Below, piece by piece: positions 32,872-41,732 of a DNA stretch of 43,899 nt (within the stretch, counting starts at the first letter, position 1; each line of letters starts with the position of its first letter). The notes under the pieces are model-generated. The model was not told where the DNA came from. It did no database searches and saw only the letters and a list, made by a program, of their open reading frames with translations. The DNA lies in assembly GCA_902766125.1 (NCBI GenBank), contig CACXCG010000034.1, positions 1 through 43,899 on the forward strand, given 5' to 3'. The position numbers and the translations under genes are program-made. Source of the stretch: an uncultured Spirochaetaceae bacterium. Lineage in GTDB: Bacteria > Spirochaetota > Spirochaetia > Treponematales > Treponemataceae.

Positions 32872-34782
32872 ATGAAGACCTGGTCTTTTGAAACAAATAC
32901 GACTGTTACCGATCCTGAAGAACTGATCAGCATTTTCTTTAAGACATATTCTGACAGTTATGATGCAGAAGCAGAAAAACGCATTCGTGATGCATGGAAC
33001 TTTCTTCTTTCTAAAACAAAAGATTTAACTCGTAAGTGCGGGCTTCCGTATTATCTGCATCCGATGCGGGTTGCTGCCGTTCTTGCAAAAAGCGGTTTGA
33101 GTGCAGACTGTGTTGTCGCAGGCTTTTTTCATAACATACTCGATGTTGCCCCCGACAGTCTTCCCGAAATTGAAGCACAGTTTGGAAAAGAAATCTGTAC
33201 CGTTATTGAAGGAACTGCAAAAATCACGAGCTTAAAGATAAACAGTTCTTCCATGCAGCAGGCAGATTCAATCCGCAAAATGCTCTTTGCTATGGTTGAT
33301 GATATCCGCGTTATTCTGGTAAAACTTGCAGACCGTCTTGACCGTATGCGAAATCTTTCTTCGGTAAGTACAGAAGCACAGAAACAGGTTGCTGCAGAAG
33401 TCATTGATATCTGGGCACCGCTTGCAGGCCGTCTTGGTATGAATGACGTTAAGAATGAGATGGAAGATTTAAGCCTTAAGTATTCCAATCCTGAAGTGTT
33501 TTTGCAGATTAAATCAATCGTTTCTCAGAAAAAAGATGAACGGCAGGAATATCTTGACCGTGCTGTTAAGAAAATTTATTCTGCTGCAGAAAAAAGCGGT
33601 ATTTCAATTACCATCTCAAGCCGCGCAAAACACTTTTATTCAATTTATCAGAAGATGAGAAAGCGCAATAAGGAAGCCGGAGAGCTGTACGACCTGCTTG
33701 CCCTGCGCATTATCTGTACGACAGAAACTGAATGCTATACGCTTTTAGGAATTGTTCACGGTCTGTGGAAACCCATGGAAGGCCGCTTTAAAGATTATAT
33801 TGCAATGCCAAAAGCAAACGGATATCAGTCGCTTCACACGACGGTTATTTGTGAAGGTAAGCCGCTTGAAATTCAAATCCGCACAGAACAGATGCATACC
33901 ATTGCAGAACACGGTGTTGCTTCTCACTGGCTGTATAAAAAAGGCACTAACCGCGATATGGTTAAGGCCGAAGACTTAAGTATTATCAATCAGCTGCGCG
34001 AACTGCGTGACGAACAGCTAAGCGATGAGACTTTTTTCTCTGAACTTAAAAACGAACTGCTTGGCGACAGAATCTACGTGTTTACGCCAAAGGGTGATGT
34101 AAAAGATTTACCTGCAGGTTCCTGTGCAATTGATTTTGCCTACAGCATTCATTCTGCAGTTGGCGAAAAAATTGTCGGTGCAAAGGCAGACGGAAAAATT
34201 ATTCCGCTTACCGCTCCGCTCAAAAATACTCAGATTGTAGAAGTGCTTACTAACCCGCAGGCACATCCGACACAGGCTCAGCTTAAGGCAGTAAAAACCG
34301 GAAAGGCGCGTCAGAAAATTCATTCGTGGCTTATTGCAAATGATGCAACGTTTGTTGATAAAGCTGCAGAAGCTAAGCGTGAAGCAGAAATTGCTGCAAA
34401 TACACTGCACTCTCAGCATGTTGCAGAACAGCGTGCCGCAGAAGGAAAACCGCGTAAGGTTAAAAAACAGGAATCTGCCTACAACGGTAAAATCTGTGTT
34501 CAGAATACAAAGAACTTTCTGGTTACGATTGCACAGTGCTGTAATCCCCAGCCCGGAGAACCCATTGTCGGTTACGTAAGTCATAACCGCGGTATAACTG
34601 TACATGCAGCATCCTGTCTTACTTTTTTACGCATACCGAATATTCAGACCAGAAGCGTTGAAGTTTCGTGGGATACAAGCTCTTCGGAAAAAGATGCAAA
34701 GTCCGCTGCTCAACAGGCGTTAGTAAAAGAAAAAGCAAAAGAAAAGGCAATAGAAAAAACACGCTTTAAAAAACAGCGCTAA
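32872..34782 (+). CDS. rel: Long RelA/SpoT protein with dead hydrolase and no ACT domain
   Basis: A 636-residue Rel-family alarmone enzyme. The HD hydrolase fold (residues ~30-190) keeps His 63, His 87 and Asp 154 but has Asn 88 for the metal Asp, Val 92 for the second catalytic acid and Arg 158 for the nucleotide-binding Asn (LHNILDV-type 'FFHNILDV'; 'KLADRLDRM'). Hydrolysis should be lost. The synthetase (~235-350) is intact: SIYQKMRKR, GRFKDYIAMPKANGYQSLHT and EIQIRTEQMH, with RFKD, the form found in bifunctional Rel rather than the EXDD of RelA. The TGS domain (DRIYVFTPKGDVKDLP) and a zinc-finger-like AQCCNPQPGEPIVGYV follow; in place of the ACT/RRM domain there is a Lys-rich tail. It starts 8 bases after GGAGGG. 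Confidence 0.92.
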   Translation: MKTWSFETNTTVTDPEELISIFFKTYSDSYDAEAEKRIRDAWNFLLSKTKDLTRKCGLPYYLHPMRVAAVLAKSGLSADCVVAGFFHNILDVAPDSLPEIEAQFGKEICTVIEGTAKITSLKINSSSMQQADSIRKMLFAMVDDIRVILVKLADRLDRMRNLSSVSTEAQKQVAAEVIDIWAPLAGRLGMNDVKNEMEDLSLKYSNPEVFLQIKSIVSQKKDERQEYLDRAVKKIYSAAEKSGISITISSRAKHFYSIYQKMRKRNKEAGELYDLLALRIICTTETECYTLLGIVHGLWKPMEGRFKDYIAMPKANGYQSLHTTVICEGKPLEIQIRTEQMHTIAEHGVASHWLYKKGTNRDMVKAEDLSIINQLRELRDEQLSDETFFSELKNELLGDRIYVFTPKGDVKDLPAGSCAIDFAYSIHSAVGEKIVGAKADGKIIPLTAPLKNTQIVEVLTNPQAHPTQAQLKAVKTGKARQKIHSWLIANDATFVDKAAEAKREAEIAANTLHSQHVAEQRAAEGKPRKVKKQESAYNGKICVQNTKNFLVTIAQCCNPQPGEPIVGYVSHNRGITVHAASCLTFLRIPNIQTRSVEVSWDTSSSEKDAKSAAQQALVKEKAKEKAIEKTRFKKQR

Positions 34783-34788
34783 GTTTTT
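34769..34788. terminator. Possible bidirectional terminator between rel and prmC
   Basis: The two convergent stop codons are four bases apart. AAAAAC and GTTTTT flank AGCGCT, a weak A/T hairpin that could stop both transcripts. No better site is seen. Confidence 0.3.
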
Positions 34789-35722
34789 ATGCCTTTGTTC
34801 CGCAGGCACAGCGCAGGTCTCCTGCGTAATCTTTTACAATGTGTGTTGCATGAAGTCCCGCATCTTTCATCAGATATTCGGTCATCTGTACGTTGTATTC
34901 TCCTGCTTCTACTAACAGATTTCCCTGACTGTTCAAATGTTCCTTTGCCTGAGGAATAAAGTTCCGCATGAGTGCAAGTCCATCTGTTGTCCGCGAACTT
35001 TCTCCGCTTAAGGTTACGTCTCCGTCAAGTGCAAGTGCAGGTTCTGCTCTTCCGTCTTTTAAAAGTTCCAGCACTTCTGCTTTAGGAATATACGGCGGGT
35101 TTGCCATGATGATGTCAAAGGTTCCGGGTACCGACAAAAATAAATTGCTTTGAGCAAAGCGTATGTTCTGACGGTACTGTTCGGGAAACAGACGGTCACG
35201 GTTTTTTCGTGCAATCTCAAGTGCCTGTGAACTTATGTCAACAAGCGTAAGCAGGGGAAATGTTTCTTTGCTGACCAGGTGTGTGTCTAAGGCTGAGCGC
35301 AAAACGCTTAAACCTACGCAGCCGCTTCCGGTACACATGTCGCAGAGGGTAAGTGCCTGTTTTGGATGAGCATTTAGTTTTTGTTCCATTGCAGCAAGGG
35401 TCTGTTCAGCAAGAACTTCGGTGTCTGGTTTTGGAATGAGTACAGATGGTGTTACTATAAAGTCGTAACCGAAAAATTCTTTTGTTCCGGTAATGTATGC
35501 AACGGGAAGACCTGTGTTGCGCGTCTGAATGCAGTTCTCATACAGCGCCTGTTGTTCTTCTGTCAGGAGGGTGTCTTTGTTGAACAGCAGAAAAGTTTTG
35601 TCTTTTTGAAGTACAAACTGTAAAAGGACATCGGCATCCAGTGCGGGAGACGAAGAACGGGTAATGCTTTTGTTTGCATCAAGAGTTTTTGTTCCGTACT
35701 GGCGTGCCTGAAAAATGGTCAT
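34787..35722 (-). CDS. prmC: Release factor glutamine methyltransferase PrmC
   Basis: A 311-residue SAM enzyme that N5-methylates the Gln of the GGQ motif in release factors. The N-terminal helical domain ends near residue 90; the SAM loop is MCTGSGCVGLSV, and the Gln-binding catalytic motif is NPPYIP at about residue 211. It overlaps the prfA stop (TAATG), so the enzyme is translated together with its substrate PrfA, the usual gene order. The length is slightly above the ~280 of E. coli. Confidence 0.96.
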   Translation of the reverse strand: MTIFQARQYGTKTLDANKSITRSSSPALDADVLLQFVLQKDKTFLLFNKDTLLTEEQQALYENCIQTRNTGLPVAYITGTKEFFGYDFIVTPSVLIPKPDTEVLAEQTLAAMEQKLNAHPKQALTLCDMCTGSGCVGLSVLRSALDTHLVSKETFPLLTLVDISSQALEIARKNRDRLFPEQYRQNIRFAQSNLFLSVPGTFDIIMANPPYIPKAEVLELLKDGRAEPALALDGDVTLSGESSRTTDGLALMRNFIPQAKEHLNSQGNLLVEAGEYNVQMTEYLMKDAGLHATHIVKDYAGDLRCACGTKA

Positions 35723-36792
35723 TAGTTTTCGTTGAACTTTTCTTCGTTTGCGTACACGTTGAGTGCATCCAGCATATCATCCATATTGCCCATCATAAAT
35801 CCCGGAAGATTATGAAGCGACAGGTTAATGCGGTGATCGGTTACGCGGTCCTGCGGAAAGTTGTAAGTGCGGATTTTTTCGCTGCGGGCACCGGAACCAA
35901 CCATGCTCTTTCGTGCATCTGCGCGCTCTGCCTGTTTTTTGCTTTCTTCAAGATCGAACAGACGTGCACGTAAAACACGGAATGCCTTTGCTTTGTTTTT
36001 AATCTGAGATTTTTCATCCTGCTGAATGACAACGATTCCTGTCGGAATGTGTGTAAGGCGAACTGCAGAGTCAGTAGTGTTAACACACTGTCCTCCCGGT
36101 CCACCTGCACGCATAACGTCAACACGCACGTCTTCTGGTTTAATGTCAATTTCTGTTTCTTCTGCTTCGGGTAACACGGCAACTGTTGCGGTAGAAGTCT
36201 GCAAACGTCCCTGCGCTTCGGTAACCGGAACGCGCTGAACACGGTGAACACCGCTTTCCCAGCGTAAGGTTCCATAGACAAACTTGCCGCTTATAGAAGT
36301 TACGATTTTGTTAAAGCCACCGACTTCTGTTTCCTGAGCTTCCATGGTTTCTGTTTTCCAGCCTTTGCGGTCTGCAAGGTGGCAGTACATTTCCCACAGG
36401 TCGCGGACAAAAAGACTTGCTTCGTCTCCGCCTGCTGCAGAACGGATTTCAAGAATGATGTTTTTTTCATCAAGGGGATCCGGCGGAATAAGCTTAAGTT
36501 TTATCTGCTCTTCAAGTTTCGGCTGCTTTTCTTCCAGTTCTTTTAATTCTTCGCGCGCCATTTCTTTCATTTCAGGATCGTCTTCTGCGGTAATCATCAT
36601 TTTTGCATCTTCGATACCTGAAAGCACTTTTTTGTATTCATCGTATAATTCCATCAGCGTGCTTAAATACTGATTTTCGCGCATGGTGTCCTTGTACTTT
36701 TTCTGATCTTTCAGAAGATCCGGGTCAGTGATAAGCTGTGATACTTCCTGATAGCGTACGGACAGTTCGTCGAGTTTTTTTATCAAATCCAT
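35722..36792 (-). CDS. prfA: Peptide chain release factor 1
   Basis: A 356-residue class I release factor that recognises UAA and UAG. The GGQ motif, which triggers peptide release, is in [18 protein letters not shown], and the codon-reading loop segment lies in the stretch before it. The gene is transcribed from a consensus promoter at 36802-36830, only nine bases upstream of the ATG and without a Shine-Dalgarno site. prmC follows with overlap. The Gln of its GGQ should be methylated by that enzyme. Confidence 0.97.
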   Translation of the reverse strand: MDLIKKLDELSVRYQEVSQLITDPDLLKDQKKYKDTMRENQYLSTLMELYDEYKKVLSGIEDAKMMITAEDDPEMKEMAREELKELEEKQPKLEEQIKLKLIPPDPLDEKNIILEIRSAAGGDEASLFVRDLWEMYCHLADRKGWKTETMEAQETEVGGFNKIVTSISGKFVYGTLRWESGVHRVQRVPVTEAQGRLQTSTATVAVLPEAEETEIDIKPEDVRVDVMRAGGPGGQCVNTTDSAVRLTHIPTGIVVIQQDEKSQIKNKAKAFRVLRARLFDLEESKKQAERADARKSMVGSGARSEKIRTYNFPQDRVTDHRINLSLHNLPGFMMGNMDDMLDALNVYANEEKFNEN

Positions 36793-36801
36793 AGTGGCGC
36801 A

Positions 36802-36830
36802 AGTATAGCAAAAAAATCGTGCAGTTTCAA
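36802..36830 (-). promoter_or_regulatory. Promoter of prfA-prmC, nearly leaderless
   Basis: Read on the minus strand: TTGAAA (36830-36825), 17-base spacer, TATACT (36807-36802). The expected start of transcription is two to three bases before the ATG at 36792. The -35 box begins ten bases after the stop codon of the fusion gene. Confidence 0.72.
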
Positions 36831-36839
36831 CACTGTGCT

Positions 36840-37301
36840 TTATTCAAAGCGTGCAATTTCCTGCTGGCACAGAGTGTCGCACAGTTCGTTGTACTGAATG
36901 CCGGCGTGTCCTTTTACCCAAGACCACTGTACGTCAAGCGATGCATTTAACTGGTCAAGTTCCTGCCATAAGTCCTGATTTAATACCGGTTTTTTTGCAG
37001 CAGTTTTCCAGCCGTTTTTCTTCCAGGACTGAATCCAGCTGGTAATTCCGTTTTTGACATACTGACTGTCTGAATATACGGCAACCGTGCGGCCTTTAAG
37101 TTGTGCATTCTGAGCAATGTGTTCCAGTGCTTTTATGGCAGCGGTTAATTCCATTCTGTTATTGGTTGTATTTGCTTCTCCGCCACTGATCGGGTGTTCG
37201 CTTCCGTCATATAACAGTACGCATCCCCATCCTCCCGGACCAGGGTTTCCGTGACAGCCTCCGTCTGTGTAAACGGTAATTGTTTTGTCGTTTGTGTTCA
37301 T
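36840..37301 (-). CDS. rnhA: Candidate internal start: free ribonuclease HI
   Basis: Inside the fusion, an ATG at 37301 begins a 153-residue frame ([15 protein letters not shown]) equal in length to E. coli RNase HI. An AGGAG stands seven bases upstream (CAGGAGACTCCC before the ATG), better than the site of the fusion start. If used, both fusion and free enzyme are made. This is an alternative product of the entry 36840-38360, not a separate gene. Confidence 0.5.
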   Translation of the reverse strand: MNTNDKTITVYTDGGCHGNPGPGGWGCVLLYDGSEHPISGGEANTTNNRMELTAAIKALEHIAQNAQLKGRTVAVYSDSQYVKNGITSWIQSWKKNGWKTAAKKPVLNQDLWQELDQLNASLDVQWSWVKGHAGIQYNELCDTLCQQEIARFE

Positions 37302-38360
37302 GGGAGTCTCCTGTATTTCTGTTTCAAAGGGGTAGGTAAGTCCCCACTGTTTACGGCAAGTGTCAAGAACGCTGCAGACTGCAAGTGTATCTGCATGTGT
37401 GTGAAGAGGCGATTCAATCAGTCCTTCTCGTATACAGCGTACTGCTTCCTGCATTTCGTATTCGTAACCGTTAACACTAAACGGTTTTTTAATGTCTTCT
37501 GCTAAGCGCACAGAATCAGTTTCATACAAAAATAACTGTGCTTCCTGTGCCATCCAGAAGAGCGGCAGTTTTATGTATCCTTCTGTTCCGTACAGATATG
37601 CATCTTTGGAATTTGAAGCGCTCTCTGTGGTAACTGAACTTTCAAGCCGTGCAGTTGTGCCTCCGGTAAACGAAAGCAACACCGTGTTCCATTCGTCAAT
37701 ACAGTTGTGTATTTTTGCAAGTGCAGAAATTTTCTGAGGAATTGCAATGGTTGTTTCGCTGTCGTAATCAGAAGAGCCTGCTGCCATCATTGCAAAGGTA
37801 ACCGGATAGATGCCGGTATCAAGCAATGCTCCGCCTGCAAGGTCTGGTGCAAACAGTCTGCTGTTTGGATTGGGTTTGTTGCGGAAGGAAAAAGATGCTT
37901 CTATGTGTTCCAGGTCACCTATCTTTCCTTCATCAAGCCAGGTAAGTGCCTGTCTGACGGCGGGGTTAAAACACATCCATGTTGCTTCCATGTAGAACAG
38001 ATTTTGTTTTTTAGCTTCTGCAATTACCTGCGTAAGTTGTGCTGAGTTTACTGCGGCCGGTTTTTCGCATACTACATGTTTTCCGTGACTGAGTGCTTTT
38101 AATGAAAGTTCAGCATGAAATGTGTGCGGACTTGCAATATACACTACATCAATTTCATCATCGTCAAACAGCTTTTCATACGAATCATACGAGCGTAAAA
38201 ATTCGTATTGAGAAGCGAATTCTTTTGCGCGCTGACCGTCTCTTGAAGCGACTGCTCCTAAGATAATGTCACTGTCTGTATTTGAAAGAGACTGCAATGC
38301 CTTTGCTGCTTTGTGTGCAATTTTTCCGGGCGCTATAATGCCCCATCGTACCTGTTTCAT
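36840..38360 (-). CDS. Gfo/Idh/MocA dehydrogenase fused to RNase HI
   Basis: One open frame of 506 residues holds two complete, unrelated enzymes. Residues 1-353 are a Gfo/Idh/MocA NAD(P)-dependent sugar-type dehydrogenase: Rossmann start [13 protein letters not shown], the Lys of CEKPAAVN and a C-terminal end (QWGLTYPFE) where the family normally stops. Residues 354-506 are a whole ribonuclease HI with all four metal ligands: Asp in YTDGG, Glu in NNRMEL, Asp in YSDSQY and Asp in NELCDTL, plus the WVKGHAG loop. It degrades RNA in RNA-DNA hybrids. A ribosome site and ATG at 37301 could also give free RNase HI. The start overlaps the DUF3943 stop (ATGA). No known fusion of this kind comes to mind. 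Confidence 0.88.
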   Translation of the reverse strand: MKQVRWGIIAPGKIAHKAAKALQSLSNTDSDIILGAVASRDGQRAKEFASQYEFLRSYDSYEKLFDDDEIDVVYIASPHTFHAELSLKALSHGKHVVCEKPAAVNSAQLTQVIAEAKKQNLFYMEATWMCFNPAVRQALTWLDEGKIGDLEHIEASFSFRNKPNPNSRLFAPDLAGGALLDTGIYPVTFAMMAAGSSDYDSETTIAIPQKISALAKIHNCIDEWNTVLLSFTGGTTARLESSVTTESASNSKDAYLYGTEGYIKLPLFWMAQEAQLFLYETDSVRLAEDIKKPFSVNGYEYEMQEAVRCIREGLIESPLHTHADTLAVCSVLDTCRKQWGLTYPFETEIQETPMNTNDKTITVYTDGGCHGNPGPGGWGCVLLYDGSEHPISGGEANTTNNRMELTAAIKALEHIAQNAQLKGRTVAVYSDSQYVKNGITSWIQSWKKNGWKTAAKKPVLNQDLWQELDQLNASLDVQWSWVKGHAGIQYNELCDTLCQQEIARFE

Positions 38361-39796
38361 AGTGCCTGCCTGAGTGAAAACTTTGCATAAATGCGAATTG
38401 TGTTTGTTATCTGAGTTGTGTCGGGAACTTCCGGGCTGTTAAACCATTCGTGTTTGAAATAGAACAGATCGCTTACGCCGAGACTTATGTTATTCCAGAT
38501 TACATGTTCGTAGCGTGCCTGTGCATGTGCAATAAGCGTAAGACCGTCAAAGCGTGTGTCGTGCGAAGTATCCGGATATGCCCACAGAACCATTGTCTGA
38601 GCATCAAGTGCAAATGTTCCTGCAACAGGGTGTGTAAACTCTAAGCCTACGCGTGCTTCCGGACCGTTGCGATACGTGTACGGCGGCTGTACGGTAGGAA
38701 TAGTTACCTGACTGTCGCTGTTTAGCTTAAAGTAAATGTCGGGAACTCCCATGAAAATATAATCTGCTTCAAGATTCCAGCGGAGTGCAGCGTCAGAAAT
38801 GGTGTTCTGCTGTCTGAAAGCAAGTCCTGCTGAACCTGCCGAAAGACTTATGTTTTCTACATCAAAAATATCATAGTTGAATGTCAGACCCACGGTTGTC
38901 GGCTGCTGAGTCAGGTGTTCAAGCGAAAGAGCGTAAAGCGTTCCATCCATGAGCAGGCGGAAAAAGCGGTAGCGCGATGCAGTAAACACATCAAGCTGTA
39001 CGCGAAACTGATCATACAGTTCCTGCGAATTGTGTCCGTAGGGATTATTGTAAATGACGTCAAATCCAAAGCCAACAAGAGGACCGTGAATTTCATTCTT
39101 ATTGTTTTCTGCGGAACTGAACTGGAATGCGGTAGTGCTGAGTCCTCCGTATAAAAACCAGTCGTTGCGCCATGTTGTTCCTACAGGTCTTCGTGCCCTG
39201 TCCCCGGTAACCAGCTGTGTGATTGCATTTACGGGACTGATAATCCAGCTGAACAGCGGCAGAACATCGTATGCTTCAAAACTTAAGCGGTGCAGTATTT
39301 CTCCAATGACAGCTCCTGATGTGGTAGTGGTTATAAAATCGTTCATAGAAGGGGAGCCGACTTCCATGAATAGTTCCCACATAAGGGAGCCGGTTGCTGC
39401 AACGGCAAAACTTTCCAGCCAGTTAAGGTTGTTGCTTCGTGCAGAAGTAAAATACAGCGAACCGTGGTACGGGTGACCAATCTGATTCATAAAGAAGGTG
39501 TTGTTGTCCCATATCCAGCTTTTGTGCAGGTTAGCTTCCATTGTCTTAAGGTTGACTTTGGCCCAGTCTCTGTCAGCTACAATGACATTCCAGCCCATGA
39601 CAAGCAGATTGTCGCAAATCATTTCTCCGGTTGCAAGAACTACCTGTCGTGCGCTTGCTTCGTGATGAAACAAAAGGGTAAGCGGATTCTGCAGGTCGTT
39701 GGGAACGGTGGTGACTTGCTCTGAGGTTTGCGCAGTAAGCGGTTGTGCGAAAAAAAGTGAAAGCAGGGCAATGGAAACAATCAGTGAGTGCTTCAT
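38357..39796 (-). CDS. DUF3943 outer-membrane-type protein
   Basis: A 479-residue protein with a signal peptide (KHSLIVSIALLSLFFAQPLTAQ). The DUF3943 signature is clear: WNNTFFMNQIGHPYHGSLY-like 'NTFFMNQIGHPYHGSLYF', SARSNNLNWLES and GSLMWELFMEVGSPSMND. The rest alternates hydrophobic and polar residues as in a beta-barrel, though the last residues (LRQAL) are not aromatic. The function of the family is unknown; members are Gram-negative envelope proteins. The stop overlaps the start of the dehydrogenase-RNase HI gene. A TATACT ends six bases before the ATG and no ribosome site is seen, so the transcript is probably leaderless. Confidence 0.82.
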   Translation of the reverse strand: MKHSLIVSIALLSLFFAQPLTAQTSEQVTTVPNDLQNPLTLLFHHEASARQVVLATGEMICDNLLVMGWNVIVADRDWAKVNLKTMEANLHKSWIWDNNTFFMNQIGHPYHGSLYFTSARSNNLNWLESFAVAATGSLMWELFMEVGSPSMNDFITTTTSGAVIGEILHRLSFEAYDVLPLFSWIISPVNAITQLVTGDRARRPVGTTWRNDWFLYGGLSTTAFQFSSAENNKNEIHGPLVGFGFDVIYNNPYGHNSQELYDQFRVQLDVFTASRYRFFRLLMDGTLYALSLEHLTQQPTTVGLTFNYDIFDVENISLSAGSAGLAFRQQNTISDAALRWNLEADYIFMGVPDIYFKLNSDSQVTIPTVQPPYTYRNGPEARVGLEFTHPVAGTFALDAQTMVLWAYPDTSHDTRFDGLTLIAHAQARYEHVIWNNISLGVSDLFYFKHEWFNSPEVPDTTQITNTIRIYAKFSLRQAL

Positions 39797-39802
39797 GCTA
39801 CC

Positions 39803-39808
39803 AGTATA
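39803..39808 (-). promoter_or_regulatory. -10 box of the DUF3943 gene, leaderless type
   Basis: TATACT on the minus strand lies six bases before the ATG at 39796. The -35 (TTACCG at 17 bases) is weak. No Shine-Dalgarno site. Confidence 0.4.
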
Positions 39809-39846
39809 TCACGAAAAGCGATATGCGGTAAATACATAAACATTAA

Positions 39847-39886
39847 GTTAGCTAAGAGTTAATCTTAGATAAAGCGATATGTCCAG
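39847..39886. repeat. 40-bp direct repeat, downstream copy
   Basis: Identical over 40 bases to 39977-40016. On the minus strand it carries a copy of the last codons (WTYRFI and stop) and 18 following bases of the outer-membrane-protein gene. Confidence 0.95.
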
Positions 39887-39888
39887 GC

Positions 39889-39929
39889 GCATGCTGTTAG
39901 CATGCTCTCCAGATTACTTCGTAATCTGG
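39889..39929. repeat. Two perfect hairpins between the 40-bp repeats
   Basis: GCATGCT/AGCATGC with a three-base loop (39889-39905), then CCAGATTAC/GTAATCTGG with loop TTC (39909-39929). Neither is followed by a U run. Confidence 0.75.
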
Positions 39930-39944
39930 CACGCTGGTTCGCGT

Positions 39945-39971
39945 AAAAAAAAACCTCCCTGTTAAGGGAGG
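39945..39971 (-). terminator. Terminator of the outer-membrane-protein gene
   Basis: On the minus strand CCTCCCT, four-base loop, AGGGAGG and then nine U (plus strand 39945-39953). It is 24-50 bases past the stop. Confidence 0.93.
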
Positions 39972-39976
39972 CTTTT

Positions 39977-40016
39977 GTTAGCTAAGAGTTAATCTTAGAT
40001 AAAGCGATATGTCCAG
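39977..40016. repeat. 40-bp direct repeat, copy at the gene end
   Basis: The genuine 3' end (last six codons and stop at 39995-39997) of the outer-membrane-protein gene plus 18 bases. Identical to 39847-39886, 130 bp away. Confidence 0.95.
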
Positions 40017-41515
40017 CTAACAGGGAACTTCACGTAGTGGAGGTTGTTGGTTCCAACAGCCCATTCAACAACTACGCCAGCGTCGAATGTATTGCGTCCC
40101 AGCTTGTAAGTGATTGTGGGCTGGAATCCGAAGAATACAGTGTCAGCAGCATTTGCAGCGTTGGGTGTTGCAGGGTCAGCTGAGTAGTCTGAACACTTGT
40201 AGATTCCGTCGAAGTCAAATGCGCCAAACAGTTTTGCGCTTGCTTTGAGTGTGTCAGGAATGAACCAGTAACCGATCTTTGCACCGATGTACAGGTCTGC
40301 ATACTGTGTAGACAGGCTGTTGTTTGCAATGTCGATGAATGCAGCAAGAACGTCGATACCAGTGTCGAACTTACCGTTGTCATATCCGAATGCACCGTTG
40401 ATCAGCAGGCCGCCACCAATCTTTGCATTTTCGTTGTATTCCCAGTCGTCGCTGTATGACCAGTAGTCAAATCCCTGAGGACCGTTGTCAAGAGTTACAC
40501 CGAAGTTGATGAACAGGTTGTTGTTGGGAGTGATGCTTGCATATACACCCATCTGGAGTCCTTCAAGACCAGCCAGCAGGTTCTTTGCAACAAAGCCCAG
40601 AGTGAATGCGTTGCCAAACTTGTAGTCAACACCCAGACCGAAGTCAAGTCTCAGCTTAGAAAGGTCAACACCGTCGTTTTCTTCAGCGTTGAGCCAGTTT
40701 GCTGCACCGTCCATAGCGATAGGAGCCATTGCAGAAATGCGCAGGTTGTCGTTGGGGCGGAGAACAAGAGCTACACCGTCAGTCAGGTTACCAGTTGCAA
40801 CTGAACCAGTAACTGCCATGTTAGCACCAGGTGTAAACAGGCTGTTGTTGATGTCGATGCTTACGAAGTCGAACGGCCAGATTTCTACGAACCAGTCGAT
40901 TCCTGCGAAGAACAGTGCAACGTCGTCGCGGTTCAGCGGGTACAGAGGATGATCTTTGTCTCCACTAATAGGAGCAGTTCCAATTGCTTTTGCAGCTGCA
41001 GTTGTCCAGAAGTTTTCTGCTCCAATCTGTCCAACAGCTACTTTCGGAGCCAGCTTGAACTTGAGGCGTTTTGCGTCATAGTCAACTACTACCTGCTCAA
41101 CGATGTCGCCCATTTCTGCTGCATAGAGGTCAGCGTTTTCGGGGAAGATTGCGTCGCGGAGCTTCAGGATGTCTGAAGAAATTACGTTGCTGATGTGGAA
41201 TGCATACGGATCGATGAAATCAGCTGCGCTCCAAACAGTCTGGGGTTTACCCTGCTTTACAACGTATGTGCTTTCCTTTGTTGTTTCAACAGGAACAGCA
41301 ACATATGCTTCGTAAGTACGAGTTTCGGTGTATGTACCGGTCTCTACTTCTTCCATTTCTTCTGCGTATGCTACATCGGTAGATTCTTCATACTCTTCGA
41401 CATACGTGGTTGTTGTTGTGGTTGTTGTTGTGGTGTTGCGCTGCTGAGCGAATGCACCTGCAGTTGCAAATGCAAGAGCTGCTGCTACTACAACAAGCTT
41501 CTTAGTCATCTTCAT
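39995..41515 (-). CDS. Beta-barrel outer membrane protein with Thr-rich N-terminus
   Basis: A 506-residue exported protein. Signal peptide of ~22 residues ends in GAFAQ. A run of ten Thr follows, then an acidic Tyr/Glu/Thr-rich segment to about residue 70, and then a long region of alternating strands rich in Asn, Asp, Gly and aromatic residues, ending in TYRFI as beta-barrels do. Probably an abundant porin-like protein; no named family was recognised. The start is chosen because AGGAG stands six bases upstream; a longer frame begins at 41545 in the leader. The gene has a strong promoter and a strong terminator, so it is a single-gene unit. Its 3' end is duplicated downstream. Confidence 0.8.
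   Translation of the reverse strand: MKMTKKLVVVAAALAFATAGAFAQQRNTTTTTTTTTTYVEEYEESTDVAYAEEMEEVETGTYTETRTYEAYVAVPVETTKESTYVVKQGKPQTVWSAADFIDPYAFHISNVISSDILKLRDAIFPENADLYAAEMGDIVEQVVVDYDAKRLKFKLAPKVAVGQIGAENFWTTAAAKAIGTAPISGDKDHPLYPLNRDDVALFFAGIDWFVEIWPFDFVSIDINNSLFTPGANMAVTGSVATGNLTDGVALVLRPNDNLRISAMAPIAMDGAANWLNAEENDGVDLSKLRLDFGLGVDYKFGNAFTLGFVAKNLLAGLEGLQMGVYASITPNNNLFINFGVTLDNGPQGFDYWSYSDDWEYNENAKIGGGLLINGAFGYDNGKFDTGIDVLAAFIDIANNSLSTQYADLYIGAKIGYWFIPDTLKASAKLFGAFDFDGIYKCSDYSADPATPNAANAADTVFFGFQPTITYKLGRNTFDAGVVVEWAVGTNNLHYVKFPVSWTYRFI
41405..41434 (-). repeat. Ten-codon threonine tract with 12-bp repeats
   Basis: Ten successive Thr codons include two copies of ACCACAACAACA followed by ACC ACG, directly after the signal peptide of the outer-membrane protein. 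Repeat-based length variation would be in frame. Confidence 0.8.
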
Positions 41516-41562
41516 AACTACTCCTTGTGTACTTAATGCACACATTTTTTATGTTTACTAAT

Positions 41563-41591
41563 AGAATAACAGTCTGTTTATATTTGGTCAA
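41563..41591 (-). promoter_or_regulatory. Promoter of the outer-membrane-protein gene
   Basis: Minus strand: TTGACC (41591-41586), 17-base spacer, TATTCT (41568-41563). The leader is about 40 bases, with a TGTGT/ACACA hairpin and AGGAG. Confidence 0.75.
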
Positions 41592-41660
41592 GTAAAATTT
41601 ATCTATTTTGTCACTTTTGGAATGGAGCGGTGTTTTACTTGATTTTTGACGAGTTTTTCG

Positions 41661-41698
41661 CTTAAAAACAAAAAATCCGCCCCTTTCGAGACGGATTT
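41661..41698 (-). terminator. Terminator of pflA
   Basis: On the minus strand AAATCCGTC pairs with GGGCGGATTT (one G-U) and is followed by a U-rich run with one G (plus strand 41661-41675). It is 35 bases past the pflA stop. Confidence 0.85.
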
Positions 41699-41732
41699 AG
41701 CATAAGTTCTTCTATATTTAGTAGTGTGAGGG

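Noticed and set aside
39847..40016. 40-bp direct repeats as attachment sites or target duplication of an insertion sequence
   Set aside because: Only 90 bases lie between, with no transposase or integrase, and the repeat is simply the gene end, so an ordinary element is not supported.
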